Part shown: positions 36,706-44,839 of the stretch, in pieces
Position numbering within the stretch: the first letter of the stretch is position 1
How the letters are laid out: the number at the start of each line of letters is the position of its first letter
Assembly: GCA_964467315.1 (NCBI GenBank)
Contig: CAYXSA010000010.1
Location: 1-64,000 of the forward strand
DNA from: JAAFIM01 sp964467315
GTDB taxonomy: Bacteria; Bacteroidota; Bacteroidia; Chitinophagales; Saprospiraceae
Direction of reading: 5' to 3'
Length of the DNA stretch: 64,000 nt
Program-made: the position numbers and the translations under genes
Notes under the pieces: model-generated
Databases searched by the model: none
Seen by the model: only the letters and a program-made list of their open reading frames with translations
What the model was told of the DNA's origin: nothing

Positions 36706-37368
36706 TTAGTTGCGCCACAGATAAGGAAAAAGCAAAAAAACCAGACTCGCCAGCAGTACGTCGACGCTCAAAAGTATCAGAAAATCGCGGTAATAGGCAC
36801 TATCCGTCATAAGATTGAGCGCAATTTTGCTGAGGCGCAAGAGCATGAGCAGGATAGGAATGATGACGGGAAAGCTCAAAATCGCCATCAGCGTGGCACT
36901 CTGCTGCGCTTTGGCAGCGATAGCCGAAATGAAGGTAAAAGCCACCGCAAAACCCAAAGCCCCCAGCCCCACCGTCGCAAAAAATAAACCCTGATGCACC
37001 ACAGGATACCCCAAAACTAAGGCAAAAGCCCCCAGCGCCAGCACCGACACGACCAAGAGCAATAGGCTATTGTAGAGCATTTTGGCGAGAATGACCGCCG
37101 AAGGGGAAGCCATAAAATAGTAGTACAACTGCCGCTCTTGTGGCTCTTGCACGAAGCTTTTGGCAACAGCATTGACGGAGGCAAAAAGCACTATCACCCA
37201 GAAAAGCGCCGTCCAGACCGCGCCGCCCACCTCCTGCCCCAGCGTAGAATATACGACAAAAACCGTAGAAACGACGTACAACAAAATCCCGCTAATCGCC
37301 GAGCGTTGCCGCCATTCTAAGCGTATATCTTTGCGTAGTAGCTGCCAAGTTTGCCGCCAGAAGTTCAT
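36706..37368 (-). CDS. ccmB: Heme exporter membrane protein CcmB
   Basis: 220 residues, six predicted membrane helices, the usual CcmB size. Typical sequence: WQLLRKDIRLEWRQRSAISGILLYVVSTVFVVY at the N-terminus, ALFWVIVLFASVNAVAKSFVQEPQERQLYYYFMASP, and FALVLGYPVVHQGLFFATVGLGALGFAVAFTFISAIAAKAQQ. CcmB works with CcmA and CcmC in heme delivery for cytochrome c maturation. CcmA and CcmC are not in this window. It ends a likely three-gene unit with the two genes upstream. Confidence 0.9.
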   Translation of the reverse strand: MNFWRQTWQLLRKDIRLEWRQRSAISGILLYVVSTVFVVYSTLGQEVGGAVWTALFWVIVLFASVNAVAKSFVQEPQERQLYYYFMASPSAVILAKMLYNSLLLLVVSVLALGAFALVLGYPVVHQGLFFATVGLGALGFAVAFTFISAIAAKAQQSATLMAILSFPVIIPILLMLLRLSKIALNLMTDSAYYRDFLILLSVDVLLASLVFLLFPYLWRN

Positions 37369-37374
37369 AGTAAA

Positions 37375-37394
37375 GTATCAGGTATCAGGTATCA
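37375..37394. repeat. Short heptamer array, unit AGGTATC
   Basis: Nearly three tandem copies of a 7-nt unit just upstream of the ccmB start codon, in the 60-bp gap to the preceding gene. Confidence 0.7.
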
Positions 37395-37428
37395 AGTAGT
37401 AAGCTACTTTCTACCGAAGTAGTGAAAA

Positions 37429-37959
37429 TCAAAGCAAAACGGCGACCTCCGCCGCCCGCGCCTCTTGAGTCCAAAAATCGTAAGCGATGAGGCGAATGCG
37501 CCAATTTTCGCCTGCTCTGGGGCGCGTAGTCGCCAAAAAACGCTGTAGCCAAGCCTGCATATTTTCTTCTGTTAGCTCCGCGCCGAGCAGCGCGCCTTCA
37601 CAATAAGCCAAGCCCCCCGCACTCAAAAACGAAGCGAAACGGCTATGTATGGTCTGGCGCAAATCTGCGCGCATCGCCTGCCAGCCAAGATATTTTATAC
37701 CTTCCCAGACGTGGATACTTTGTAGCAAAAAATCCCTTTTTACCTGCGGTAAACGCAATAAATCTAATTTCTGCCGCTCGCCTTTTTCATTTTCCCAAAA
37801 CACGCCATACACCCGCTGTTGCGGCTGCGCGTGCCTATCGGCAGCAAAACCAGAGTACATACCGTACAAAAAAAAGGGAACCGTTTCCACCTGCTTATGA
37901 AAAAAATAAGCCTGAAAAAGCAGAAACAAACCCACGATAATGGCGCGCCTACGCCTCAT
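37429..37959 (-). CDS. Single-pass membrane-anchored protein, unknown function
   Basis: 176 residues. The N-terminus (MRRRRAIIVGLFLLFQAYFFHKQV) is a signal anchor, then VPFFLYGMYSG, a segment VYGVFWENEKGERQKLDLLRLPQVKRDFLLQSIHVW and a C-terminal RIRLIAYDFWTQEA. Looks like a Bacteroidota membrane-tethered domain of unknown function. The start is the ATG at 37959, which overlaps the upstream gene's stop codon by 11 bp (ATGAGGCGTAG), so translation is probably coupled. A longer frame to 38154 is read out of frame through the upstream gene and is rejected. Confidence 0.75.
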   Translation of the reverse strand: MRRRRAIIVGLFLLFQAYFFHKQVETVPFFLYGMYSGFAADRHAQPQQRVYGVFWENEKGERQKLDLLRLPQVKRDFLLQSIHVWEGIKYLGWQAMRADLRQTIHSRFASFLSAGGLAYCEGALLGAELTEENMQAWLQRFLATTRPRAGENWRIRLIAYDFWTQEARAAEVAVLL

Positions 37960-38359
37960 GCGTATTATCGTCGCCATCGGCAGGCAGCGGATAATGTTTG
38001 TCCAAAACTGCCTGAATTTCGGGGACGGAAATGTTGCTTTGCACGGCGTGGTAGAGGAGCTGATTTTTGTACAAAATGAGCAGTTGCGCCACCTCGTCGC
38101 GCAGCCCCATCTGCACCGCAAAAGAGTTGCTTGCGGAGCGGTACAAGCCCGCATCGAGCACGTACATCTCTATTTGCCGCTCGTCAATCGTCCAAAGCGT
38201 ATGCAGGTTGCCCATCGTGAGCATACTTATCGCGTGCGACGAATGATGTTTGAAAAGTCCGACAGGGCGCTCTTCCGACCTATCCATAAATTCGTTGATG
38301 TCGGCGTTATTTTTGAGCTGTCCCGCCCAATTTATAGCGTTTCTTTTATGTGGGAACAT
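37949..38359 (-). CDS. YtxJ-like (bacillithiol-system) thioredoxin-fold protein without its cysteine
   Basis: 136 residues. The region RPVGLFKHHSSHAISMLTM ... YVLDAGLYRSASNSFAVQMGLRDEVAQLLILYKNQLLYHA aligns by eye with YtxJ/DUF2847 proteins (FLKHSTTCPIS ... HESPQIFIIQNGEVKWHASH). In that family the Cys of the KHSTxC motif is the redox residue; here that position is His42 and the whole protein has no Cys. If the fold call is right, it is not a thiol redox protein. Start: ATG at 38359; the longer frame to 38446 is read through a repeat. It heads a unit with the next gene and ccmB. Confidence 0.7.
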   Translation of the reverse strand: MFPHKRNAINWAGQLKNNADINEFMDRSEERPVGLFKHHSSHAISMLTMGNLHTLWTIDERQIEMYVLDAGLYRSASNSFAVQMGLRDEVAQLLILYKNQLLYHAVQSNISVPEIQAVLDKHYPLPADGDDNTHEA

Positions 38360-38407
38360 GGCGCGAGGGGCGTATATAGTAAATTGAAAATGAATCTGTT
38401 GTGAAGC

Positions 38408-38512
38408 TTTTTTTTGTTTGGGCGTGCCCCCGCAAATGCCGCGCAAAGGGCGCGGCGCGGGGTCGGGCTATCCGAGCCGTAGCATGTGCTACGGCTCTAC
38501 TATCCCTCACGC
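38408..38512 (-). repeat. Family A repeat, copy 16
   Basis: T-tract, GGGCGTGCCC, GC-rich stem, GGTCGGGCTATCCG, an AGCCGTAGCATGTGCTACGGCT cassette split by an extra TG, CTATCCCTCACGC. Read on the minus strand, its GTGAGGGATAG block contains the TAG stop codon of the methyltransferase gene at 38500. Confidence 0.85.
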
Positions 38513-39357
38513 TGCGCGCCGCCTTTGGCGGCGCTTTTGGTAGGCAAAGAGATGCCGATGCTGGTACCCGAAAACCAATGTTGGGCGGGTGTTTCGCGCC
38601 AAAAGAGGAAGGCGCGGCGATGTCGGCGCGAGAACTGATGCAGGCTATCGGCAAGTTCGGCATTATCGCTGACAATAATGCCGTTTTCGCTCATTTTCGG
38701 CAAAATTGCCTCGTATTCCCGCGCCTCGTAAGTCGCCGAATGGTCGCTATCGTTGATAAATAAATCAACAGCCTTATCAAACTTATTCAAAGACTCGATG
38801 CTATCGCCATAGAGTATAGTGCCAAATTCTTTGTAGGGACTTTGGAGCAGATAGCCCGCCGCAGGGTTGATATCCGTGCCGTAATAGTGCCCCAAATCGC
38901 CTTCCGCAGCGTTGCGCCGCAGCGCCGCACAGAGCACGCAACTGCCCAAACCCTTGTCGATGCCTGTTTCTATCAGCACACGCGGGCGCAAGATACGCAC
39001 CAGCGCATACCAGCCTATGCGGCGGGCATAGTAGACGGTGTTATCGGATTTGTAGCGGTCGGGGTGCTGTTGTAGATGCGCAAGTATATGCGCGCTTAGC
39101 TCCTTGTCTTGCTCTATTTCTTGCAAATAGCCTTCGACTTTTTCCACTTCCGTATTCGTTGCCTGTGCGATAAAATCCGTCAGATAAGCCCGACTAAGAT
39201 TATCGAGCGGATAGGTAAAATTCGTCGTTTCTTTCGACACGAAAAGCCAGCGCAGTGCCTGCCAATGCGAAGACATACGCAAAGACAACAAAATTTTCCA
39301 GCGATAAAAAAACAGTATAAAGCGCCCAATGAAGGGCAAACGAAGCAGAGTTTTCAA
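38500..39357 (-). CDS. SAM-dependent methyltransferase-like protein
   Basis: About 285 residues. A class I fold is visible: VLIETGIDKGLGSCVLCAAL as the SAM-binding loop, HYYGTDINPAAGYLLQSP (second strand acidic residue), ILYGDSIESLNKFDKAVDLFINDSDHSATYEAREYEAILPKMSENGIIVSDNAE, the pattern of the Methyltransf_24-type group. The N-terminus is uncertain. No ATG exists before residue 28 of this call; I use the TTG at 39357 (MKTLLRLPFIGRF), because upstream codons come from a heptamer array. An ATG at 39276 is the alternative. The last 15 residues (TKSAAKGGAQREG and stop) are encoded by a family A repeat. Confidence 0.7.
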   Translation of the reverse strand: MKTLLRLPFIGRFILFFYRWKILLSLRMSSHWQALRWLFVSKETTNFTYPLDNLSRAYLTDFIAQATNTEVEKVEGYLQEIEQDKELSAHILAHLQQHPDRYKSDNTVYYARRIGWYALVRILRPRVLIETGIDKGLGSCVLCAALRRNAAEGDLGHYYGTDINPAAGYLLQSPYKEFGTILYGDSIESLNKFDKAVDLFINDSDHSATYEAREYEAILPKMSENGIIVSDNAELADSLHQFSRRHRRAFLFWRETPAQHWFSGTSIGISLPTKSAAKGGAQREG

Positions 39358-39358
39358 G

Positions 39359-39395
39359 AATGACGAGTTACGAATGACGAATGACGAATGACGAA
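39359..39395. repeat. Heptamer array, unit GAATGAC
   Basis: About five tandem units of GAATGAC and one-base variants (GAGTTAC) directly upstream of the methyltransferase start. Confidence 0.8.
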
Positions 39396-39483
39396 GTGAA
39401 CGCGTGGCAAATGACGAACACGAAGTTAAGGCGCAGTGAATGACAAATGAAAAGGCAAAAAAAAACACTTTTCACTTTATTTG

Positions 39484-39554
39484 TACTTGCTACCACTGCC
39501 GCCGCAAGGCGGCATAGTACCAGCGACGCGAGCGTAGCGAGCGGCGCAGTACCT
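39484..39554 (+). repeat. Family B repeat, copy 4
   Basis: TACTTGCTACCACTGCC, GCCGCAAGGCGGC, AGCGACGCGAGCGTAGCGAGC, GGCGCAGTACC. It lies between two minus-strand genes with the GTACC end toward the 3' end of the lipoprotein gene. Confidence 0.8.
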
Positions 39555-39586
39555 ACGGCACAAGCACAATTACAGCGCAAGCACAA

Positions 39587-40345
39587 CTACCTACTACCTA
39601 CTACCGTATACTCCTGTTCGCCGATGCGGAGTTTGGCTTTTTGGAGGCTTTTACCGTCGGCGCTGATTTCGGCGGAGAAGTAGCAGACGTATCTACCATC
39701 GAAGCCAGAGGCATGTATTTTATTTTCTTGTATAGCGCCTGCGAGGGCGAAAGCGCCGCCTGCGCGGGTGGAGGCGTTGAGGCTGCTGTCTTTATCGGCA
39801 AGGGGGAGGAGTAGGCTGATTTCGTTGCCTTTGGCGCTGAATTGTAGGCTGGTTTCGAAGGTGGTGGAATCGTTGGCGGAGGCGACAAGGGCATTCCATT
39901 TGCCTGATACGTCGGCTACGGGTGGGCGGCGCACGTCGGGAAAACGCGGGAAAGCGCCGCTTTGGGATTGGAATTTGACGGGGTACTGCTTTTCGGTCTC
40001 GTCATATAGGAAGCCTTCCATGATGTTGACTTCGTAGATGAGGCGCAGATGTGTTTTTTGGCTGTGGAAGTATATCCAGATGGTATCACCGACGAAGCGT
40101 AGGCTATCGCTTGTAATTTTGTGTTCGCCGTCGCGGAATTCTATTTTTTGGGGGCTGCCTTTTGCGTCGCTATGTACATGAAACATAGCGGGAATGCGCT
40201 CTTTTCCTGCTGCATCGACGACGAAAGTCCCTCGCCAGTCGCCAGGCGCTATATGCTCGAAGGGCTTGCCTGTTTGTATGCCGAAGCAGCCCATAGAAAA
40301 CAGCGCTGCGGCGGCGAGCAGCGACAAAAATACAAAGCTTTTCAT
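39587..40345 (-). CDS. Predicted lipoprotein resembling the N-terminal part of Bacteroidota thioredoxin-like proteins
   Basis: 252 residues. Signal peptide and lipobox FSMGC with Cys20 (MKSFVFLSLLAAAALFSMGC). Two related beta-rich halves are visible: GDWRGTFVV..IPAMFHV..KIEFRDGEHKITSDSLRFVGDTIWIYFHSQKTHLRLIYE and GKWNALVA..TFETSLQFSAKGNEISLLL..FALAGAIQENKIHASGF. This matches the beta-sandwich repeats that precede TlpA-type peroxiredoxin domains in this phylum, but here no thioredoxin domain follows. Function unknown. Confidence 0.75.
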   Translation of the reverse strand: MKSFVFLSLLAAAALFSMGCFGIQTGKPFEHIAPGDWRGTFVVDAAGKERIPAMFHVHSDAKGSPQKIEFRDGEHKITSDSLRFVGDTIWIYFHSQKTHLRLIYEVNIMEGFLYDETEKQYPVKFQSQSGAFPRFPDVRRPPVADVSGKWNALVASANDSTTFETSLQFSAKGNEISLLLPLADKDSSLNASTRAGGAFALAGAIQENKIHASGFDGRYVCYFSAEISADGKSLQKAKLRIGEQEYTVVGSR

Positions 40346-40378
40346 AAAGATAAGTGTAGAAAATGAGCCGATAAGGCT

Positions 40379-40386
40379 TAAATTTG
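40379..40386 (+). promoter_or_regulatory. Possible -7 element (TAAATTTG)
   Basis: It matches TAnnTTTG, 23 bp before the ATG at 40410. The -33 TTG is not present at the usual distance. Confidence 0.4.
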
Positions 40387-40409
40387 GCGCAAAGAAACGG
40401 ATTTTTTCG

Positions 40410-41033
40410 ATGAAACCATTGTATTTATTATATCCTGCGATTTTGGGGGCGGTCTTGGGCTGTGTGGCGGACGTATTTTTGTTGTACGAGCCTGCGGCGG
40501 TATACGAGTCGGGGGATTATGCGTTTTTGGCGCGTATAGCTCCGCAGGATTTGGCTATTGGTCATTATTTGGGGGTATTGGCGATACCGTTGGAGGGTTT
40601 GGGATTGTGGTATCTGATAGACGGGCTTTGGGAGGGCAAAGAGCGGCTAAAGACGCTGCTTATTTGGTTGGTTGCTTGGATTTTGTTGTTGGGGGTGGTA
40701 TATCATGCTTCGGTGGCTTGGCTGGGTGCTTGGCTGCGGGCGGGGCATGCTTTGGGGGAGGTTTCGGCGCTGATTGAGCCGCTGGCGGGGGCTTTGGTGG
40801 TCGGTTTTGTGCTTTTGTCCTTGCTTTGGGGCTGGGTGGTTTGGCGGCAGGGAGGCGGGCGCTGGTATGGGCGTGGGGTTTTGTGGACGCACCCGCTGTT
40901 AACATATTTGGGTTGTATTGGGTTGTATTTGGTTCTGCCCGAATGGGGGAGATATACGGCGGTGGCGGGATTTAATGCGGCGATAGGGCTGCTTTTTTTG
41001 CGGCTACTCTTCTGGGAGGGACGACGGGGCTAA
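40410..41033 (+). CDS. Multi-pass membrane protein, unknown function
   Basis: 207 residues with about six membrane helices (LYPAILGAVLGCVADVFLLY, LGVLAIPLEGLGLWYLIDG, TLLIWLVAWILLLGVVYHASVAWLG, LIEPLAGALVVGFVLLSLLWGWVVW, and two more). The pattern resembles the DUF6796 family, by memory and with low certainty. The frame extends to 40194 antisense over the lipoprotein gene; the ATG at 40410 is clearly the start. Its coding strand is unusually G/T-rich. Confidence 0.75.
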   Translation: MKPLYLLYPAILGAVLGCVADVFLLYEPAAVYESGDYAFLARIAPQDLAIGHYLGVLAIPLEGLGLWYLIDGLWEGKERLKTLLIWLVAWILLLGVVYHASVAWLGAWLRAGHALGEVSALIEPLAGALVVGFVLLSLLWGWVVWRQGGGRWYGRGVLWTHPLLTYLGCIGLYLVLPEWGRYTAVAGFNAAIGLLFLRLLFWEGRRG

Positions 41034-41130
41034 TGCGTCGTGCGCGTTTCCCGCAGGCAACGCGCTACGCGCTCGCCTGCGGTTATGAAAAGTAAGCCCC
41101 TTTGGGGCTATATTTGCACAGTAAAAAACT

Positions 41131-41190
41131 ACTTTTCACTTTTCACTTTTCACTTTTCACTTTTCACTTTTCACTTTTCACTTTTCACTT
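41131..41190. repeat. Heptamer array, unit ACTTTTC
   Basis: Eight and a half perfect tandem copies (60 bp) of a 7-nt unit. With the family A copy that follows and a short GC-rich palindromic tract (41035-41100), it fills the 392-bp gap before the acyl-CoA ligase. Confidence 0.9.
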
Positions 41191-41197
41191 AAAAAAA

Positions 41198-41355
41198 GCG
41201 TGAGGGATAGCAGTGGAAGCGCCGAAATGAAATGAAGGCGCTGCAACGGATAGCCCGACCGCCGCCCCCCGTGTGCGCGTAGCGCGCATGGGGGCGACGC
41301 GCCGCTTGCGGCGCGGCGGGGGGCAGAGCGGCGGGCACGCCCAAAAAGAAAAAAA
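41198..41355 (+). repeat. Family A repeat, copy 17
   Basis: GCGTGAGGGATAG, cassette GGAAGCGCCG...GGCGCTGCAACGG, GGATAGCCCGACC, a long GC-rich arm with nested stems, GGGCACGCCC, A-tract with one G. Confidence 0.85.
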
Positions 41356-41425
41356 GTATCCGTGTACAATTTTTTGCTTTTTTGTCTATTTTAGCGGCGA
41401 AAACAAACAAAGCACCACACCAAAT

Positions 41426-43123
41426 ATGGAACAAGAACGCATCTGGCTAAAGCAATACCCCGCAAATACGCCGCACGATATTGATTTGGGAAAATATACC
41501 TCGCTTATCGATTATGTCAATGATTTGCTGAAAGAATTTGCCGACCGACCCGCTTACGAGAGCATGGGCAAGGTGATGACGTACCGCGAAATCGACGAAA
41601 AATCGAAGGCTTTTGCGGCTTTTTTGCAGGCAAAGGGGCTGAAAGCGGGCGACCGTATCGCCTTTATGATGCTGAATTTGCTGCAATATCCAATTGCCTT
41701 GTTTGGCGCGCTACGCGCAGGTTTGATTATCGTGAATACGAACCCCCTCTATACGGCGCGCGAAATCAAGCATCAGTTCAACGATGCGGGCGTGAAAGCC
41801 GTATTGGTGCTGGAAAATTTTGCGAGCGAGCTGGAAAAAGTTATCAAAGAAACGCCCGTTGAGATGGTGATGATAACGAGCATCGGCGAGATGTTGGGCT
41901 TTTTTAAGGGGTTCATCACGAATTTTGTGGTGCGGAATGTGAAAAAACTTGTTCCCAAACACGGACTAACAAACGCCATTAGCTTCAAATCTGCGCTTTC
42001 TCAAGGCGCGGGCGCACAGCTCAAAATGGCTACGGGCGGGCAGTTGGACGATACGATTTGTATACAATATACGGGCGGTACGACGGGCGTAGCCAAAGGG
42101 GCGGAATTGACGAACCGCAACCTTATCGCCAACATGCTACAGGTGCGGGCTTGGATAGGGGCTGCCGACCTGAAAATTGGGCAGGAGCGTATGCTTACCC
42201 CCTTGCCGATGTATCATATTTTTTCCTTCACGGTGAATTGTCTGTGTATGGCGAGTTTGGGCGCTATGAGTATCTTGGTGGTGAATCCGCGCGATTTGCC
42301 CAAACTCGTAGGCACTATACGCTCTACGCGTCCGACGCTAATGACGGGCGTAAATACGCTGTTTAACGCGCTGCTCAATAATGCAGAGTTTTGCGCTTTG
42401 AATTTTAAGGAAATCGGCATGAAGCTCGCCGTAGGCGGCGCGATGGCGGTGCAACGCCCTGTAGCCGAAAAATGGCAAAAGATAGTAGGCATACCGCTTA
42501 CGGAGGGTTTTGGCATGACGGAATGCGCCCCCGTTGCCTGCGTTAATCTGCTGCACGCGCAGCGCTTGGGCTCTATCGGTGTGCCTGTGCCCTCGACTTA
42601 TGTGCGCATTTCTCATGTCGATACGGGCGAAAATCAACCCATAGGCGAGCGCGGAGAAATACAAATCAAGGGTCCACAAGTCATGAAGGGCTATTATAAG
42701 CGCCCCGACGAAACCGCCAAAACCATCACCGCAGACGGCTGGCTACGCACGGGCGACATTGGCATCATGGACTCTGAAGGCTTCGTTAGCATTGTCGACA
42801 GGCTCAAAAATATGATTTTGGTATCGGGCTTCAACGTCTACCCCAATGAACTGGAGGATGTTCTTGCCGCACACCCGAAAATTATGGAAGCCGCCGCTAT
42901 CGGTGTACCCGATGCAAAATCGGGCGAGGCTATCAAAATTTTTGTAGTCAAAAAAGACGAGTCGCTCACAGAAGATGAAGTGCAAAAATTTTGCGAAGAG
43001 CAGCTCACGGGCTACAAAAAACCGCGTTACATAGAGTTCATCGCCGAACTGCCGAAAACCAATGTCGGCAAAATCCTACACCGCGAGTTGCGCGATATGG
43101 AAATGAAAAAGCGGGAGAAATAA
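41426..43123 (+). CDS. fadD: Long-chain fatty acid-CoA ligase
   Basis: 565 residues, the normal FadD size. The AMP-binding P-loop YTGGTTGVAKGAELTNRN lies near 215, the adenylate motif TEGFGMTECAPVACVN near 360, the D-x6-R hinge as TGDIGIMDSEGFVSIVDRLKNMI near 445, and the C-terminal lysine motif KTNVGKILHRELRD near 545. It activates fatty acids with ATP and CoA for beta-oxidation or lipid remodelling. The frame is open upstream to 41273 through a repeat; ATG at 41426 is the start. Confidence 0.93.
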   Translation: MEQERIWLKQYPANTPHDIDLGKYTSLIDYVNDLLKEFADRPAYESMGKVMTYREIDEKSKAFAAFLQAKGLKAGDRIAFMMLNLLQYPIALFGALRAGLIIVNTNPLYTAREIKHQFNDAGVKAVLVLENFASELEKVIKETPVEMVMITSIGEMLGFFKGFITNFVVRNVKKLVPKHGLTNAISFKSALSQGAGAQLKMATGGQLDDTICIQYTGGTTGVAKGAELTNRNLIANMLQVRAWIGAADLKIGQERMLTPLPMYHIFSFTVNCLCMASLGAMSILVVNPRDLPKLVGTIRSTRPTLMTGVNTLFNALLNNAEFCALNFKEIGMKLAVGGAMAVQRPVAEKWQKIVGIPLTEGFGMTECAPVACVNLLHAQRLGSIGVPVPSTYVRISHVDTGENQPIGERGEIQIKGPQVMKGYYKRPDETAKTITADGWLRTGDIGIMDSEGFVSIVDRLKNMILVSGFNVYPNELEDVLAAHPKIMEAAAIGVPDAKSGEAIKIFVVKKDESLTEDEVQKFCEEQLTGYKKPRYIEFIAELPKTNVGKILHRELRDMEMKKREK

Positions 43124-43198
43124 ACCGCATTCCACAAAAAAGCGCTATTATTGCCGCGCCTGAAAAGCTATGCCACCACTAAAATATAGTTAGAGTCA

Positions 43199-43861
43199 AT
43201 GAAAATCGCTATCAACGTTGTCTTGCTCGCTTTGGCGGGCGTATTGATTTATGCGCTCGTGGAGAGTATCCGCGTGCCGATTGAGTTTAAAAATACCCGC
43301 GAAATGCGCGAGGTCGCTGTACGCGCACGCCTGAAAGAAATCGTTGAGCTGCAAAAAATGTACAAGGACTTGCGCGGCGACTATGCGGGCGATTTCGATA
43401 CGCTGGCGCAGGTATTTCTAACGGATTCTTTTACTATAGAAAAGCGTTTAGGCGACCCCAACGATTCTACTAAGGTTTCTACCGTTACGACGGTGCGGCT
43501 TGCTGCACGCGACTCGCTGGCTGGTTTCTTGAAAAAATATGCCTCGACCGTATCAAATACGAGCGATTTGAATGCCTATTTTGCAGAAATCCGCCTAATT
43601 CCCTACTCTCGCAAGGGAGAGCCGACTACGCCCGCCACCGCCAAAGGAGAAAAAGAGTTCGAGATAATCGCCGATAGTATCGCACTTTCTTCAGGCTCTG
43701 GTGTCGAGATACAAACGCCAACCTTTGAAGTGCGCACCCGCCTGAAAGGATTTTTGGCGGAGTACGATTCCTCTTACATGATGTACGACAAACGCTATGA
43801 CCCCGCTTCCCTGCGCAAGGTCGGCGATCTGTCGAAACCCTCCGTAGCTGGCAACTGGTAA
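43199..43861 (+). CDS. Membrane-anchored protein conserved with DUF3822 and rsmD
   Basis: 220 residues. One N-terminal membrane helix (MKIAINVVLLALAGVLIYALV) followed by ESIRVPIEFKNTREMREVAVRARLKEIVELQKMYKDLRGDYAGDFDTLAQVF, which looks like a pilin-type start with a long amphipathic helix, then a beta-rich region. As far as I recall, proteins of this pattern are found next to DUF3822 in many Bacteroidota. It starts a plus-strand unit with the DUF3822 gene (29-bp gap) and rsmD. Confidence 0.75.
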   Translation: MKIAINVVLLALAGVLIYALVESIRVPIEFKNTREMREVAVRARLKEIVELQKMYKDLRGDYAGDFDTLAQVFLTDSFTIEKRLGDPNDSTKVSTVTTVRLAARDSLAGFLKKYASTVSNTSDLNAYFAEIRLIPYSRKGEPTTPATAKGEKEFEIIADSIALSSGSGVEIQTPTFEVRTRLKGFLAEYDSSYMMYDKRYDPASLRKVGDLSKPSVAGNW

Positions 43862-43890
43862 GCAAGTCAACGAAAAAAAATTTCGCCCTC

Positions 43891-44733
43891 GTGCTCACAC
43901 TCCGACAGAATATACAAGACCATTTTTGGCAGCCTGCCCTTACGCACACCTATCAAATGAACATTTTGGTAGGTGTGCATAGTTTTGTCTACTGCATCAG
44001 CGACCAGCGTAGGCAGCTGCTCACACTGCGCGACTATCAGATAGCCGCCCCCCAAAATGCCGCCGCAGCTTTTCAGCAGTTGCGGGCGGAAGATGCTTGG
44101 TTGGGTATGACCTTCGGGCGGGTAAATTTGCTCTTCGATACGCCGCATCTCTTGGCGCTGCCTGCGGCACTATTTCAGCCAGAGCAAGTAGATTTGTACC
44201 TGCAAAGCGGTTTTCATGCCTTGCCCGCCAATTTATACAGCGGCTACGAGCAAATAAACGCCGATACCGTCGCCGTTTTCGCTGCCGATAATCATTGGCG
44301 GCAGGTATTGGGGGAGGCTTTTCCGCAGGCGCGGCAGCAGTCCGCCCCCGCTACCCTATTCCAATACCTCGCCCTCTTGCCTGCCGATGGCGACAATATG
44401 CGCCTCTACGCCCATGTGCAAGAGCATCGCGCCCTATTGGTAGCCTTCGATAAAGCGGGGCAACTGCTCTATCTCAATGGCTTTGAGTTTCAAGCGGCTA
44501 CGGATTTTCTGTATTTTGCGATGCTGGTGTTTCAGCAGCTGCAGCTGGACGTACAGACACAGATTTTGCAACTCTCAGGCAGCCTGCTCCCTGATTCGGA
44601 GGTGCATAAATTGCTACTCAAGTACATACGCCATATTCAATTTTTGTCCCCTCCCGCTGCCTTACAATTTAGCGCGGCTTTCGACGGGGTAGAGAAGCAC
44701 CTTTACGCCGAATTATGGGCAAACATTCGCTAA
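43891..44733 (+). CDS. DUF3822 family protein
   Basis: 280 residues from a GTG start. DUF3822 proteins are Bacteroidota-specific and resemble the actin/hexokinase-like ASKHA fold; typical pieces are LVGVHSFVYCISDQRRQLLTLRDYQ, GYEQINADTVAVFAADN, NMRLYAHVQEHRALLVAFDKAGQLLYLNGFEFQAATDFLYFAMLVFQQL, and GSLLPDSEVHKLLLKYIRHIQFL. The placement before rsmD is the usual one. Upstream codons (KKNFALVLTL) are also in frame and may belong to the protein if a rarer start is used. Confidence 0.8.
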   Translation: MLTLRQNIQDHFWQPALTHTYQMNILVGVHSFVYCISDQRRQLLTLRDYQIAAPQNAAAAFQQLRAEDAWLGMTFGRVNLLFDTPHLLALPAALFQPEQVDLYLQSGFHALPANLYSGYEQINADTVAVFAADNHWRQVLGEAFPQARQQSAPATLFQYLALLPADGDNMRLYAHVQEHRALLVAFDKAGQLLYLNGFEFQAATDFLYFAMLVFQQLQLDVQTQILQLSGSLLPDSEVHKLLLKYIRHIQFLSPPAALQFSAAFDGVEKHLYAELWANIR

Positions 44734-44756
44734 AACACAAAAAATTTAATACCTAA

Positions 44757-44821
44757 ATACCATTGCCGCCGCAAGGCGGCATGATACCAGCGCTGCGAAC
44801 GAAGTGAGCAGCGCCGTACCT
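44757..44821 (+). repeat. Family B repeat, copy 5
   Basis: ATACCATTGCCGCC, GCCGCAAGGCGGC, AGCGCTGCGAACGAAGTGAGC, AGCGCCGTACC. The GTACC end is 19 bp upstream of the rsmD ATG, inside the DUF3822-rsmD gap. Confidence 0.8.
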
Positions 44822-44839
44822 GTACATAAAGCCAAACAA

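Noticed and set aside
37960..38154. Upstream extension of the membrane protein frame to 38154
   Set aside because: It overlaps the YtxJ-like gene out of frame and has a low-complexity, non-conserved sequence.
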